Source: Blastococcus sp. CPCC 205250 (GTDB taxonomy: Bacteria > Actinomycetota > Actinomycetes > Mycobacteriales > Geodermatophilaceae). From it: a stretch of DNA of 64,000 nucleotides. Made by a program: the position numbers and the translations under genes. Of the stretch, positions 26,230-35,418 are shown in pieces. The DNA lies in assembly GCF_019799925.1 (NCBI RefSeq), contig NZ_JABGCG010000006.1:1-64000 (forward strand), given 5' to 3'. Below the pieces are notes generated by a model, which was given only the letters and a program-made list of their open reading frames with translations, was not told the DNA's origin and did not search any database. Position 1 is the stretch's first letter, and each line of letters begins with the position of its first letter.

Positions 26230-27864
26230 TCAGCTGAGGTGGAAGCCCCGGTAGCCGTCGGCCCGGATGCCCTGGAGCTGCTCGACGAACTCCGGCAGCG
26301 ACCCCAGGTAGGCGAGGTACGCCCGGGGCTTGCCCTCGACGTTGTCCCCGAAGAAGAAGGACCGGGTCGTCGACATGAGCGAGTCGGCGGCCACCTGGTA
26401 GATGTGGTCGGTCCAGACCCGCTCGGCCTGGGCGTCGGCCTCCACGCGCTCGGTGCCCTGCTCGAAGATGTCCTCCACGAAGCGCGCCATCCACTCCACG
26501 ACCTGCTCGCTGCAGCGTGGGGAGTTGCCGTGCCCGCCCTTGCCGTGCGGACCGCCCATGATGAACAGGTTGGGGAAGCCGGCGACGCCGATGCCCAGGT
26601 AGGTGAGCGGACCGTCCTTCCACTTGTCCCGCAGGGTCTGACCGCCGACGCCCCGGATGTCCAGCCGGTTGAGCGCCCCCGTGAAGGCGTCGAAGCCGGT
26701 GGCCAGGACGATCATGTCCACGTCGAGGTGGCCCTCACGGGTCTGGAGGCCCGTCGGCGTGAAGCGCTCGATCGGGTTCTCGCCGAGCGAGACCAGGTCG
26801 ACGTTGTCCTGGTTGTACGTCTCGTAGTAGTTGGTCTCGCACGGCACCCGCTTGGTCCCGAACAGGTGGTCGTTCGGGATGAGCTTCTCGGCCGTCGCCG
26901 CGTCGTGGACCCGCTCACGGATCTTCCGGGCCAGGAAGTCGCAGTAGACCCGGTTGGCCTCCGGATCGGTCCCGATGTCGTGGTACATGCCGATCCACTT
27001 GGCGAAGCCCGGGCTGTGCCAGGCCTCCTCGAAGCGGGCGTCTCGGACCTCGGGGGTCACATCGGTCGAGGTGACCGGGTCCCAGCTGTGCATGAAGCCG
27101 CTGAAGGAGGCCCGCAGTCGTTCGAAGAGCTCGGGGTATCCGGCCCTGATCTCCGCCATCTCCTCGGCCGCCAGCGGACGGTTGCGCAGCGGGACGGCCC
27201 AGTTGGGCGTGCGCTGGAAGACCGTCAGATGGGCCGCCGTCTTCGCCACGAAGGGGATGACCTGCACCCCGCTGGCACCCGTCCCGATGACCGCCACCCG
27301 CTTGCCGGTGAAGTCGACGGGCTCCTCCGGCCAGAGTCCCGTGTGGTGCCACTCGCCCTCGAACGACTCCAGACCGGGGATCCGGGGGAAGTTCGGCTCG
27401 GAGAGGATGCCGGTGGCGGCGATGACGACCCGGGCGCGGTAGAGGTCGCCGTCCACGGTGTGCACCGACCAGGTGGAGGTCTCCTCGTCGAAGACCATCG
27501 ACTCGACGCGGGTGTCGAAGTCGATGTCCCGGCGCAGGTCGTACTTGTCGGCGACCCGGTTGAAGTAGCGCTCGAGCTCCCCCTGCTCGGCGAACAGCTC
27601 GCTCCAGTTCCACTCGTCGAGCAGCTCCTGGTCGAACGCGTACTGGTAGCTGTAGCTCTCCGAGTCCAGCCGGGCGCCGGGGTAGCGGTTCCAGTACCAG
27701 GTGCCGCCGACGCCGCTGCCGGCCTCGATCACGCGCACGCGCAGGCCGAGCTCCCGGACCAGGATCAGCTGGTGCAGGCCCGTGACGCCCGCGCCGATGA
27801 TGAGGACGTCGTAGGTCTTGGCGGCCGGTGCGGTCTCGGTGGGGCGGGCTTCGGTCTCGGTCAT
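26230..27864 (-). CDS. Type I Baeyer-Villiger monooxygenase (cyclic ketone type)
   Basis: 544 residues. FAD Rossmann motif GAGVTG (24-29), the BVMO fingerprint F-x-G-x-x-x-H-x-x-x-W as FEGEWHHTGLW (168-178), NADP Rossmann motif GTGASG (about 195-200) and the conserved FATGF-like ATGFDAFTG near the C-terminus. The length is that of cyclohexanone- and cyclopentanone-type enzymes. It would insert oxygen next to a carbonyl, giving an ester or lactone. ATG 27864 is preferred. Its close relative is at 56682. Downstream of the CoA-transferase and ligase in the same minus-strand run. Confidence 0.92.
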   Translation of the reverse strand: MTETEARPTETAPAAKTYDVLIIGAGVTGLHQLILVRELGLRVRVIEAGSGVGGTWYWNRYPGARLDSESYSYQYAFDQELLDEWNWSELFAEQGELERYFNRVADKYDLRRDIDFDTRVESMVFDEETSTWSVHTVDGDLYRARVVIAATGILSEPNFPRIPGLESFEGEWHHTGLWPEEPVDFTGKRVAVIGTGASGVQVIPFVAKTAAHLTVFQRTPNWAVPLRNRPLAAEEMAEIRAGYPELFERLRASFSGFMHSWDPVTSTDVTPEVRDARFEEAWHSPGFAKWIGMYHDIGTDPEANRVYCDFLARKIRERVHDAATAEKLIPNDHLFGTKRVPCETNYYETYNQDNVDLVSLGENPIERFTPTGLQTREGHLDVDMIVLATGFDAFTGALNRLDIRGVGGQTLRDKWKDGPLTYLGIGVAGFPNLFIMGGPHGKGGHGNSPRCSEQVVEWMARFVEDIFEQGTERVEADAQAERVWTDHIYQVAADSLMSTTRSFFFGDNVEGKPRAYLAYLGSLPEFVEQLQGIRADGYRGFHLS

Positions 27865-27989
27865 CGGGTCCTCCGGTCGGCGGTGGATGGCTGGGGCGGT
27901 CGGAGCGGGGGCCCCGGGACGCGAGGTCGCTCGCCGGCGGTCGGGGCCGCCCGTCGGCCGCAGGGTGGAGCCGTGCGGTGCACGCGGAC

Positions 27990-30461
27990 TCAGTCGCCGA
28001 CGCCGGCGACGAAGCCGACCTCGGCGGCGATCCGGCTGGTGTCGGCGCCCTGCAGGGGGGCCGGTACCGCGGGGACGGCTCCGGCGGCGGAGAACTTGAG
28101 GGCCGAGCCGGCGACCTCGACGCCTCGGGGGTGCTGGGCGTCGGGCAGGGTCATCCGCATGCCGCGGTGGAGGGCCTGCTCGTGCGTGAAGGCGGTCGAG
28201 AGGTCGACGACCGCCGCGCCGGGGAGTTTGTGGCGGAAGAAGAGGTCCGACCACTCCGCCGCGGTCCGGTTCGCCATCTGCTTCTCCAGCAGCGGGTTGA
28301 GCGCGTCCTCGTTCTCCCGGCGCAGGGGCTCCGTGGCGAACCGCGGGTCGTCGCGCCACTCGGGCACGTCGGCGACCTCGCAGAACGCGGACCAGAACTG
28401 GGGGGTGATGCAGATGCTGAACCAGCCGCCGTCGGCGGTCCGGAAGACCCCGAACGGCAGCGAGCCGCTGCCGCCGCGGCGGGGTTCGGGCAGGAACGGC
28501 CGGCCGAGGGTGACCGCCTGCGGGACCCGGTAGGAGAGCAGCGCGACCTGGGCGTCGAGGAGGCTGAGGTCCACCCGGCGGCCCGTCCCGGTCCGGTCGC
28601 GCTGGCGCAGCGCGGCCAGCATCCCGAGCGCGGCGTACATCGATCCCGTCAGGCCGCCGATGGGGTTCCCCCACCGCACCGGGGTGTCGGGGCGGGTGTG
28701 GTCGACCGTGAGGCTCATCCCGCCGCCCAGCGCCTGGACGGCGTTGTCGAAGGCGGGGTACCGGCTCCACGGGCCGTCGTGGCCGAACCCGGTGATGGAG
28801 CAGCTGATCAGCCGCGGGTTCACCTCGCGCAGGGACTCGAAGCCGATCCCCAGCCGGTCGAGGACACCGGGCCGGTAGTTGTCGAGCACCAGGTCCGCGT
28901 GTCCGACGAGGGCCTGGAGGAACCCCCGGCCCTCGGTGCTCTTCAGGTCCGCCGCCACGCTCTCCTTGCCGCGGTTGAGACCGCAGCGGAACGAGGCCTC
29001 GCGGACGTGGTCGGGGTAGGGCTCCAGCGCCAGCCCCTCGGGACGGTCGACCCGGATGACGCGCGCACCGAGGTCGGCGAGCAGCTGGGCCGCAAAGCCC
29101 TTGCTCGGTTCGTCGCCGTTGAGCTCGAGCAGCGTGGTGCCGTCCAGCGGCCGGCCGACGTCCCCGGTGGGGGCGGGGGCAGCGGGGGGTCCGCTCTCGT
29201 CCCGGGGGAGGGGCTCGTACGTCGACGGGGCGAGCGTCCCGTCCGGCCCGTGGGCCGCGTGCACGGCACCGGCCCGACACAGCGCCTCGATCTCCTCGTC
29301 GTGCAGGCCCAGCAGCGTGGTGAGGACCCCGCGGGTGTCCGCGCCCAGCCGGCTCGGCGTCCGCCAGGTCGCCGGGTCGCTGAACCGCAGGGGATCGCCG
29401 GCGACGACCGCCGTGCGCCCGTCCTCGTCGGTGACCTCGACGGCCATGCCGCGGGCCAGCACCTGGGGGTGGTCGAAGACCTCGGCGATGGTGAGCACCT
29501 TGCCGCCGACGACGCCCGCCTCCATGAAGCGTGCCTGCAGCTCGTCGGCGCTGCGCTCGAGGAACAGCGACTGCAGCAGCTCGACGAGCTCGTCGCGGTG
29601 CGCGTGCCGCGCCGCCTGGGTGGCGAAGCGCTCGTCGACCGCGAGATCCGGCCGCTCGAGGATCTCGCAGGCAGACCGCCACGCGCGCTGGCTGATGCAG
29701 ATGGCCAGCCACCCGTCGCGGCAGCGGAAGTTGCCGAACGGGACGGTGCCCTGGCCGCCCTCGAACGGCGAGCTGGCGGGTTCCTGCCCGAAGGAGAGCG
29801 CCTGGGGCACCCGGTAGGTGTTGAGCGCGAGCATGACGTCGAGCATCGAGACGTCGACGTGCTGCCCGAGGCCCAGCCGGTCCCGGTGCAGGACCGCCGC
29901 GACGACGCCGATGGCGCAGTAGATGCCGGCGAAGAGGTCGCCGATCGGGATGCCCCAGCGCACGGGCGCCCCGTCGTCGTCCAGCCGGGTGTAGTTCATG
30001 GCCCCGCTGAGCGCCTGCACGATGGGGTCGTAGGCCGGCATCGTGGCCCACGGCCCGGAGGCGCCGAAACCGGTCAGCGAGCAGGTGATGATCGCGGGGT
30101 TGTGCCGGACCAGCGACTCGCGGTCCAGCCCGAGGCGCCGCATGACGCCGGGCCGGAAGTTGTCGAACACGACGTCGGAGACGGCCACGAGCCGCTCCAG
30201 GAGCTCCCGGCCCTGATCGGACTTCAGGTCGATGCAGATGGAGTACTTGTTCCGGCTCAGCCCCCAGGAGAAGGCCTCGTCCTCGGTCAGGACGTCGGGG
30301 GAGACCTCCAGGACCGCGTCCGATCCCGGCAACGCCTGGACGCGGATGACCTCGGCGCCCAGGTCCGCCAGCAGCTGGGAGGCGAACGGACCGGAGACGA
30401 CCCGGGACAGGTCCAGGACACGGATCCCGGCGAGCGGCCGGTGCGCGGGACTGTCAGGCAT
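27990..30461 (-). CDS. Tandem-fused family III (CaiB/BaiF) CoA-transferase, C-terminal half degenerate
   Basis: 823 residues made of two CaiB/BaiF domains (about 1-400 and 435-823) joined by a Pro/Asp/Ser linker. The first domain keeps the catalytic aspartate in PIGDLFAG (Asp175). At the matching place in the second domain the sequence is PIGGLTG (Gly603), so that active site is lost. Family III enzymes are interlocked dimers; the fusion probably forms a pseudo-dimer with one active site. It would move CoA between organic acids. Starts at ATG 30461. Confidence 0.88.
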   Translation of the reverse strand: MPDSPAHRPLAGIRVLDLSRVVSGPFASQLLADLGAEVIRVQALPGSDAVLEVSPDVLTEDEAFSWGLSRNKYSICIDLKSDQGRELLERLVAVSDVVFDNFRPGVMRRLGLDRESLVRHNPAIITCSLTGFGASGPWATMPAYDPIVQALSGAMNYTRLDDDGAPVRWGIPIGDLFAGIYCAIGVVAAVLHRDRLGLGQHVDVSMLDVMLALNTYRVPQALSFGQEPASSPFEGGQGTVPFGNFRCRDGWLAICISQRAWRSACEILERPDLAVDERFATQAARHAHRDELVELLQSLFLERSADELQARFMEAGVVGGKVLTIAEVFDHPQVLARGMAVEVTDEDGRTAVVAGDPLRFSDPATWRTPSRLGADTRGVLTTLLGLHDEEIEALCRAGAVHAAHGPDGTLAPSTYEPLPRDESGPPAAPAPTGDVGRPLDGTTLLELNGDEPSKGFAAQLLADLGARVIRVDRPEGLALEPYPDHVREASFRCGLNRGKESVAADLKSTEGRGFLQALVGHADLVLDNYRPGVLDRLGIGFESLREVNPRLISCSITGFGHDGPWSRYPAFDNAVQALGGGMSLTVDHTRPDTPVRWGNPIGGLTGSMYAALGMLAALRQRDRTGTGRRVDLSLLDAQVALLSYRVPQAVTLGRPFLPEPRRGGSGSLPFGVFRTADGGWFSICITPQFWSAFCEVADVPEWRDDPRFATEPLRRENEDALNPLLEKQMANRTAAEWSDLFFRHKLPGAAVVDLSTAFTHEQALHRGMRMTLPDAQHPRGVEVAGSALKFSAAGAVPAVPAPLQGADTSRIAAEVGFVAGVGD

Positions 30462-30492
30462 GGTGGACCCATCCTAGGTTCGATGAGCAGTG

Positions 30493-30516
30493 GAACACAA
30501 CTAGAACACTACTTGA
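30493..30516. promoter_or_regulatory. Direct repeat / operator candidate upstream of the fused CoA-transferase
   Basis: GAACAC occurs at 30493-30498 and again at 30504-30509, 11 bp apart (one helical turn), the second within TAGAACACTACTTG. This lies over the end of the ligase gene and 32-55 bp upstream of the CoA-transferase start. It shares 12 of 14 bases or more with the element at 21501-21514 and carries a KstR-like TAGAAC half. Confidence 0.5.
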
Positions 30517-32281
30517 CCGCAGTGCCGGTCCCCTGGGCCGGCCCGCCGGTCGCAACCGTCCCGTCGGGCCTGCCCGAGGTGGCGAGCTGCGCCGGCAGGC
30601 CCCGCTTGAGCAACTTCCCGCTCGCGGTGCGGGGCAGCGGGTCGTCGGAGAGGAGGACGCGCGCCGGGGTCTTGAAGGCCGCGAGCCGGGCGGCCACGTG
30701 GTCGCGCAGCGCCGCGCCGTCGGCCGGGCTGCCGGGACGCAGCCGCACGAGGGCGACCAACTCCTCGCCCAGCGTCGGGTGCGGCAGGCCGAAGGCGGCG
30801 GACTCCAGCACGTCGGGGTGCGCGTCCAGGCAACCTTCGACCTCGGAGCAGTTGATGTTCTCCCCGCCCCGGATCACCACGTCCTTGAGCCGTCCGACCA
30901 GGTGCAGCAGCCCCTCGTCGTCGATGCGCCCGGTGTCGCCGGAGAGGAACCACCCGCCGGCGAAGGCGGCGGACGCGGCGTCGCCCAGGTAGCCCCGCAC
31001 GACCTGGGGACCGCGGATCGCCACCTCCCCCTCGGTCCCTGGTGGGAGAGGGTGCCCGTGCTCGTCCTGGATCCGGACCTGCACGGTCGGCAGGGGGCGC
31101 CCGACGCTGCCCGGATGGGCCACGAACTCCGCGCCGGCGATCGAGACGACGCCTGATGTCGTCTCGGTGAGGCCGTAGCCGGTCCGCGGGGTCACGGTGC
31201 CGCCGAAGAGCTCGTGCACGGCCTGGATCAGGTGGGTGGGCGCTGCGGAGCCGCCCATGCCCATGCTGCGCAGGCTGCTGAGATCCCGGCCCGTGGTGCG
31301 CGCTGCGTCGAGGAACGTCTGGACGACGAACGGCGGGCCGGCGAGCTCGCGGACCCCCTCGACCTCGATCAGCCGCAGCGCCTCGCGGGTGTCCCACTTG
31401 TACATGAGCACCAGCAGGTGCCCGGAGTAGGCCGCCGTGTAGAGGTTGCTGATCCCCGCGATGTGGAAGAAGGGGAACGTCAGCAGGCGGGTCGACGGTG
31501 GCACCGGTGCTGCCGACCGACCGTCCGCGGACAGCGGCACCGCGCGGATGAGCTTGTTCAACAGGGACGCGCTGTGGTTCAGGTGCGTCCCGGCGACCGC
31601 CTTCGGCGGGCCGGTGGTCCCCGAGGTGAAGAGGATGGTCGCCGGGTCCGACGGCCGGATCTCGGCCGCCGGCGGCTCCGGGAGCTCCGCGTCCTCGGGG
31701 TGCGTGAGCAGGTCCGCCCCGTCCAGCCACTCGGTGCCCGGCCAGCTGCCCGACTCCTCGCAGCGCACCCCCACCACGGTGCGCACGTCCCGGGCGGCCA
31801 GGTCGACGCCGCGCAGCCGCTCCACGCGCTCCCGGTCGGCCACGAGGACCGCCGGCCGGGCGGCGTCGAGGAGCGGTTCCAGCTCCGGCCCGGTGAGCCA
31901 GGCGTTGAGCGGCACGACGACGCCACCGACCAGCTGAGCGGCCCAGAACCAGAACACGAAGTCGGGGTAGTTGCGCATGGCGACGGCGACCCGGTCCCCG
32001 GGGCCCACGCCGAGTCGGCCCTGCAGTGCGTGCGCGAGGGTGACGACGATCCGCCACTGGTCGGCGTAGGTGTACCGCTCGTCCTCGTAGACCAGGGCAA
32101 GGCGGTCGCCGTGCCCACGGGTGGCCAGGAACGCGTCCCGGAGGGTGTACGGGTCCCGGTCGAAGAACTCCATCGGGACGCCGTCGACCAGGCGCTCGAC
32201 CAGCGGGAAGGCACCCCCCGGCGAGGTGAGAACCGCCATGCGCCGCTCGTCGGCACGCATACCACTCTGCTGGTCCGCCAT
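30509..32281 (-). CDS. AMP-dependent acyl-CoA synthetase/ligase
   Basis: 590 residues of the ANL superfamily. Nucleotide loop LFTSGTTGPPKAV, TGYGLTETT, LSGDTGRID and the C-terminal GRLKDVVIRGGENI with PRTASGKLLKR for the lysine. The N-terminus carries about 40 extra residues. It would form an acyl-AMP and then a CoA thioester from a carboxylic acid. The ATG at 32281 has no ribosome site but a -10-like TATCGT six bases upstream, as in leaderless transcripts; a shorter start is possible. Divergent from the carboxylesterase. Confidence 0.88.
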   Translation of the reverse strand: MADQQSGMRADERRMAVLTSPGGAFPLVERLVDGVPMEFFDRDPYTLRDAFLATRGHGDRLALVYEDERYTYADQWRIVVTLAHALQGRLGVGPGDRVAVAMRNYPDFVFWFWAAQLVGGVVVPLNAWLTGPELEPLLDAARPAVLVADRERVERLRGVDLAARDVRTVVGVRCEESGSWPGTEWLDGADLLTHPEDAELPEPPAAEIRPSDPATILFTSGTTGPPKAVAGTHLNHSASLLNKLIRAVPLSADGRSAAPVPPSTRLLTFPFFHIAGISNLYTAAYSGHLLVLMYKWDTREALRLIEVEGVRELAGPPFVVQTFLDAARTTGRDLSSLRSMGMGGSAAPTHLIQAVHELFGGTVTPRTGYGLTETTSGVVSIAGAEFVAHPGSVGRPLPTVQVRIQDEHGHPLPPGTEGEVAIRGPQVVRGYLGDAASAAFAGGWFLSGDTGRIDDEGLLHLVGRLKDVVIRGGENINCSEVEGCLDAHPDVLESAAFGLPHPTLGEELVALVRLRPGSPADGAALRDHVAARLAAFKTPARVLLSDDPLPRTASGKLLKRGLPAQLATSGRPDGTVATGGPAQGTGTAVK

Positions 32282-32313
32282 AATTGGACGATAGCAACAA
32301 CACGATTGATGCG
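32282..32313. promoter_or_regulatory. Leaderless-type promoter of the ligase with shared element
   Basis: On the minus strand TATCGT (32288-32293) is separated by six bases from the ligase ATG, the geometry of leaderless mRNA. Next to it CAACACGATTGA (32298-32309) is a copy of the shared element. The region also serves the divergent esterase. Confidence 0.5.
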
Positions 32314-32347
32314 GACCCGGGCGACGGGGCCGGTCGAGGGGAGCGCC

Positions 32348-33826
32348 ATGCGGCAACCTGAGGTGTCGATCCCGCAGGGCAGCTACCGGGGCGTGCGGGG
32401 AGCCGCGGGCTGCGCGTTCCTCGGCATCCCGTACGCGGCGCCGGCCGTGGGGGAGCTGCGGTTCGCCGCTCCCCGCCCTCCTGTGCCGTCGGCCGGGCTC
32501 CAGGACGCCACCCGGTACGGCCCCACCGTCCCCGCCCCACCGCAGCGTTCGGCCGCCATCGCCGAGTTGCTCCCCGATCCGGTGATCCCGGGCGACGCCG
32601 CGCTCAACCTCAACGTGTGGACCCCCGACCCGGCCGGTCGCGCACCGGTCCTCGTGTGGCTCCACGGCGGGGGCTTCGTCACCGGGACCGGCGCGGTGAC
32701 GGCCTTCGACGGCACCGCGTTCGCCCGGGACGGCGTCGTCGTGGTAGTCGTCAACTACCGGCTGGCGGCCGAGGGGTTCCTGGCGCTGCCCGGGGCGGTG
32801 CCGAACCGGGGACTGCTGGACCAGGTCGCGGCGCTGCGCTGGGTCCGCGACAACATCGGCGCCTTCGGTGGCGACCCGGACCGGGTCACCCTCGCCGGCG
32901 AGTCGGCCGGCGCGATGAGCGCGCTGACGCTCCTCGCCGTGCCGGCCGCTCGGGGCCTGTTCTCCCGCGTGATCGCGCAGAGCGGGGACGCCCACCACGT
33001 GCACACGGCCGAGGAGGCCGACCTCGTGGCGGCGGAGGTCACCCGCGAGCTCGGCGCGGAGTCCTCGGTCACGGCCTTCGCCGCGGCCGATCCGAGAGCG
33101 GCGCACCTGGCCCTCAACGCGGTCATCGACCGGGTGTCGGCAGGGGTCGGTGATCCGTGGGGGAGGTTCCGGCGTCTGGTCGTCCAGCCCGTGGTGGACG
33201 GCGAGGTGCTCCCGGAACACCCGGCCGGCGCGATCGCCGACGGAGCCGGAGCGGACGTCGATCTCCTCATCGGCGGCAACACGGACGAGTACGGGCTCTT
33301 CACGTTCCCCACCGGCCTCGCCGACCGGCTGGGCGCGGCGCTCCTGCGCGACCTGGTCGGCCGCCTCGGCGTGGACCCCGACGCCACGGTCGCGCGGTAC
33401 CGGGACCTGCTGCCGGGCGCGGACCCCGCCGACCTGTACGTGGCGATCCAGGGCGACTGGTTCTGCCGCGTCCCCGCCCGCCGCGTGCTCGACGCCCGCG
33501 CCGGCGCCCGCGCGCGGACCCACGCCTACGAGTTCGCGTGGCGCCCACCGACCTTCGGCGGCCGACTCGGGGCGTGCCACACCCTCGAGGTGCCGTTCGT
33601 CTTCGACACCCTCGGCGACCCGTGGGGACGCCGGCTGCGGGGGGACTCCGCGCCGCAGTCGCTGGCCGACGAGGTCCACGGCGCCTGGGTCCGCTTCGTC
33701 GTCTCCGGGGATCCGGGCTGGGCGGCGTACGGGCGCGACCGGGTGGTGCGGCGGCTGGACCTGGAGAGCCGGTCGGAGCCCGACCGGACGTCCGAGCGCC
33801 TACCCGCGTGGGCCGGCGTCATCTGA
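32348..33826 (+). CDS. Carboxylesterase, type B
   Basis: 492 residues. Oxyanion-hole HGGG (106-109), nucleophile elbow G-E-S-A-G with Ser186, an acidic residue in GGNTDEYG and the histidine in CHTLEVPF. This is the alpha/beta-hydrolase of type B carboxylesterases. ATG 32348 follows GAGGGGA. No signal peptide, so cytoplasmic. It lies directly upstream of a BVMO-like gene and could hydrolyse the ester or lactone produced; that link is inference. Confidence 0.88.
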   Translation: MRQPEVSIPQGSYRGVRGAAGCAFLGIPYAAPAVGELRFAAPRPPVPSAGLQDATRYGPTVPAPPQRSAAIAELLPDPVIPGDAALNLNVWTPDPAGRAPVLVWLHGGGFVTGTGAVTAFDGTAFARDGVVVVVVNYRLAAEGFLALPGAVPNRGLLDQVAALRWVRDNIGAFGGDPDRVTLAGESAGAMSALTLLAVPAARGLFSRVIAQSGDAHHVHTAEEADLVAAEVTRELGAESSVTAFAAADPRAAHLALNAVIDRVSAGVGDPWGRFRRLVVQPVVDGEVLPEHPAGAIADGAGADVDLLIGGNTDEYGLFTFPTGLADRLGAALLRDLVGRLGVDPDATVARYRDLLPGADPADLYVAIQGDWFCRVPARRVLDARAGARARTHAYEFAWRPPTFGGRLGACHTLEVPFVFDTLGDPWGRRLRGDSAPQSLADEVHGAWVRFVVSGDPGWAAYGRDRVVRRLDLESRSEPDRTSERLPAWAGVI

Positions 33827-33849
33827 GGTCAGCTCCGGCCGATGGACCC

Positions 33850-33865
33850 ACAGTGGTGTTACAGT
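33850..33865 (+). promoter_or_regulatory. Shared-element copy upstream of the BVMO-like gene
   Basis: ACAGTGGTGTTACAGT lies 54 bp before the start codon. The core GTGGTGTT matches the complement of AACACCAC. Confidence 0.35.
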
Positions 33866-33918
33866 CCTGCTCGTCCATCACTAGGCGGACGACGGGACGT
33901 GGATCAGGAGTGGGTGGG

Positions 33919-35418
33919 ATGCAGCAGCCCCTGAAGGTGGCCGTCATCGGGGCCGGGATGTCGGGCCTCTTCCTCGGCTACCACCTCGACCGCGCGGGGA
34001 TCCCCTACACGATCTTCGAGAAGCGCGAGGCCGTCGGCGGCACCTGGCACGACAACACGTATCCGGGGCTGCACGTCGACGTCATCACGCGCAGCTACGA
34101 GTTCCCCTTCGCCCGTAAGAACTACTGGTCCAAGCGCTACGCACCGGGGTCGGAGATCAAGCGCTACCTCGAGGACTTCGCCCGCGAGCAGCGCATCTCC
34201 CGCAACGTCCGGTTCGGCACCGAGGTCACCTCCGCCCGCTACGACGAGGGTCGCTGGCTGGTCACCACGTCGGCCGGCGACACCGGGACCTTCGACGTCG
34301 TCGTGGCGGCGACGGGCTTCCTGCACGTGCCCAAGCGCCCCACCTTCCCCGGCGTCGACACCTTCGCCGGCGCGTCCTTCCACTCCTCCGAGTGGGACCA
34401 CTCGGTCGCCCTCGAGGGCAAGCGCATCGGCGTGGTCGGCACCGGCTCCAGCGGCATCCAGATCGTCAGCGAGCTGGGCAAGCAGGGGCACGACGTCGCG
34501 CACTTCATCCGCACCCCGCAGTGGATCCAGGTGAAGGAGAACCCGCCGATCACCCGGATGGAGAAGCTCCTGCTCCGGGTGCCCCAGCTGGGCGCCTACT
34601 GGGACCGCAAGATGGCCCGCCTCCGGCTGCAGACCGACGGGTCCGAGACCTGGCGGCTGGTGCCCGGCGCCGAGCGGGAGGCGATGAACCGCCGGTTCCT
34701 GCGCGACCTCGAGCAGGAGATCCCCGACCCCGAGTTGCGCGCCGCCCTGACGCCGAAGGAACCGCTGGGGTGCAAGCGGATCCCCAAGTCGCCCGACTAC
34801 TACCGCGTGGTGCAGCGCCCGAACGTGCGCTGCGTCTTCGGCGGCGTCCAGCACGTGGTGCCGGAGGGGATCGTCGGCACGGACGGCACCCTGCACCCGC
34901 TCGACGTCATCGTCTACGCGACCGGGTTCGAGACCCACGCCTACATGCGGCCGATGGACGTCCTCGGTCCCGACGGCGCGACCATCGACTCCCTGTGGGC
35001 CGACGGCGTGTACTCCTACCGCGGCATCGCCGTCCCGCAGATGCCGAACTTCTTCCTGCTCAACGGACCGTTCGCCCCGGTCAACTCGATCGCCATCCCC
35101 ACCTGCCTGCGCGACGAGGTCGGCTTCCTCATGAAGCTGCTCGACCGGATCGCCACCACGGGGCAGGCACTCGCGCCCTCCGCCGCGGCGACCGAGCGCT
35201 TCTGCGAGGGGATCCGCCAGGCACTGCCGGACACGACGTACTCCCTGTGCGACAACTGGTACACCGACCAGGGCGGGACGCCGATCATCTGGCCCTTCAC
35301 CCGTCAGCAGCACGTCGACCAGTACGCCGACGCCGACCTCGCCGACTTCGAGGCCTTCCCGGTCGCCGCCCGCGCGGCCGCGCCCGCCGGCCGGCCGGCG
35401 GTGGGCGGGGCGTCGTGA
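33919..35418 (+). CDS. Flavin-containing monooxygenase, BVMO type
   Basis: 499 residues. FAD motif GAGMSG (11-16), BVMO fingerprint FAGASFHSSEW (149-159), NADP motif GTGSSG (about 173-178), and the ATGF motif (YATGFETHAYM). Compared with the other two BVMOs the N-terminus is shorter and the C-terminal domain differs; it is closer to 4-hydroxyacetophenone or steroid-type enzymes, which I cannot settle. Start ATG 33919 with AGGAG 12 bases upstream. Overlaps the amidohydrolase by 4 bp. Confidence 0.88.
   Translation: MQQPLKVAVIGAGMSGLFLGYHLDRAGIPYTIFEKREAVGGTWHDNTYPGLHVDVITRSYEFPFARKNYWSKRYAPGSEIKRYLEDFAREQRISRNVRFGTEVTSARYDEGRWLVTTSAGDTGTFDVVVAATGFLHVPKRPTFPGVDTFAGASFHSSEWDHSVALEGKRIGVVGTGSSGIQIVSELGKQGHDVAHFIRTPQWIQVKENPPITRMEKLLLRVPQLGAYWDRKMARLRLQTDGSETWRLVPGAEREAMNRRFLRDLEQEIPDPELRAALTPKEPLGCKRIPKSPDYYRVVQRPNVRCVFGGVQHVVPEGIVGTDGTLHPLDVIVYATGFETHAYMRPMDVLGPDGATIDSLWADGVYSYRGIAVPQMPNFFLLNGPFAPVNSIAIPTCLRDEVGFLMKLLDRIATTGQALAPSAAATERFCEGIRQALPDTTYSLCDNWYTDQGGTPIIWPFTRQQHVDQYADADLADFEAFPVAARAAAPAGRPAVGGAS

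Noticed and set aside
28000..33000. Several long antisense frames opposite the fused CoA-transferase and the ligase
   Set aside because: They are antisense shadows typical of GC-rich genes, with no recognisable motif, and the sense proteins have full family signatures.
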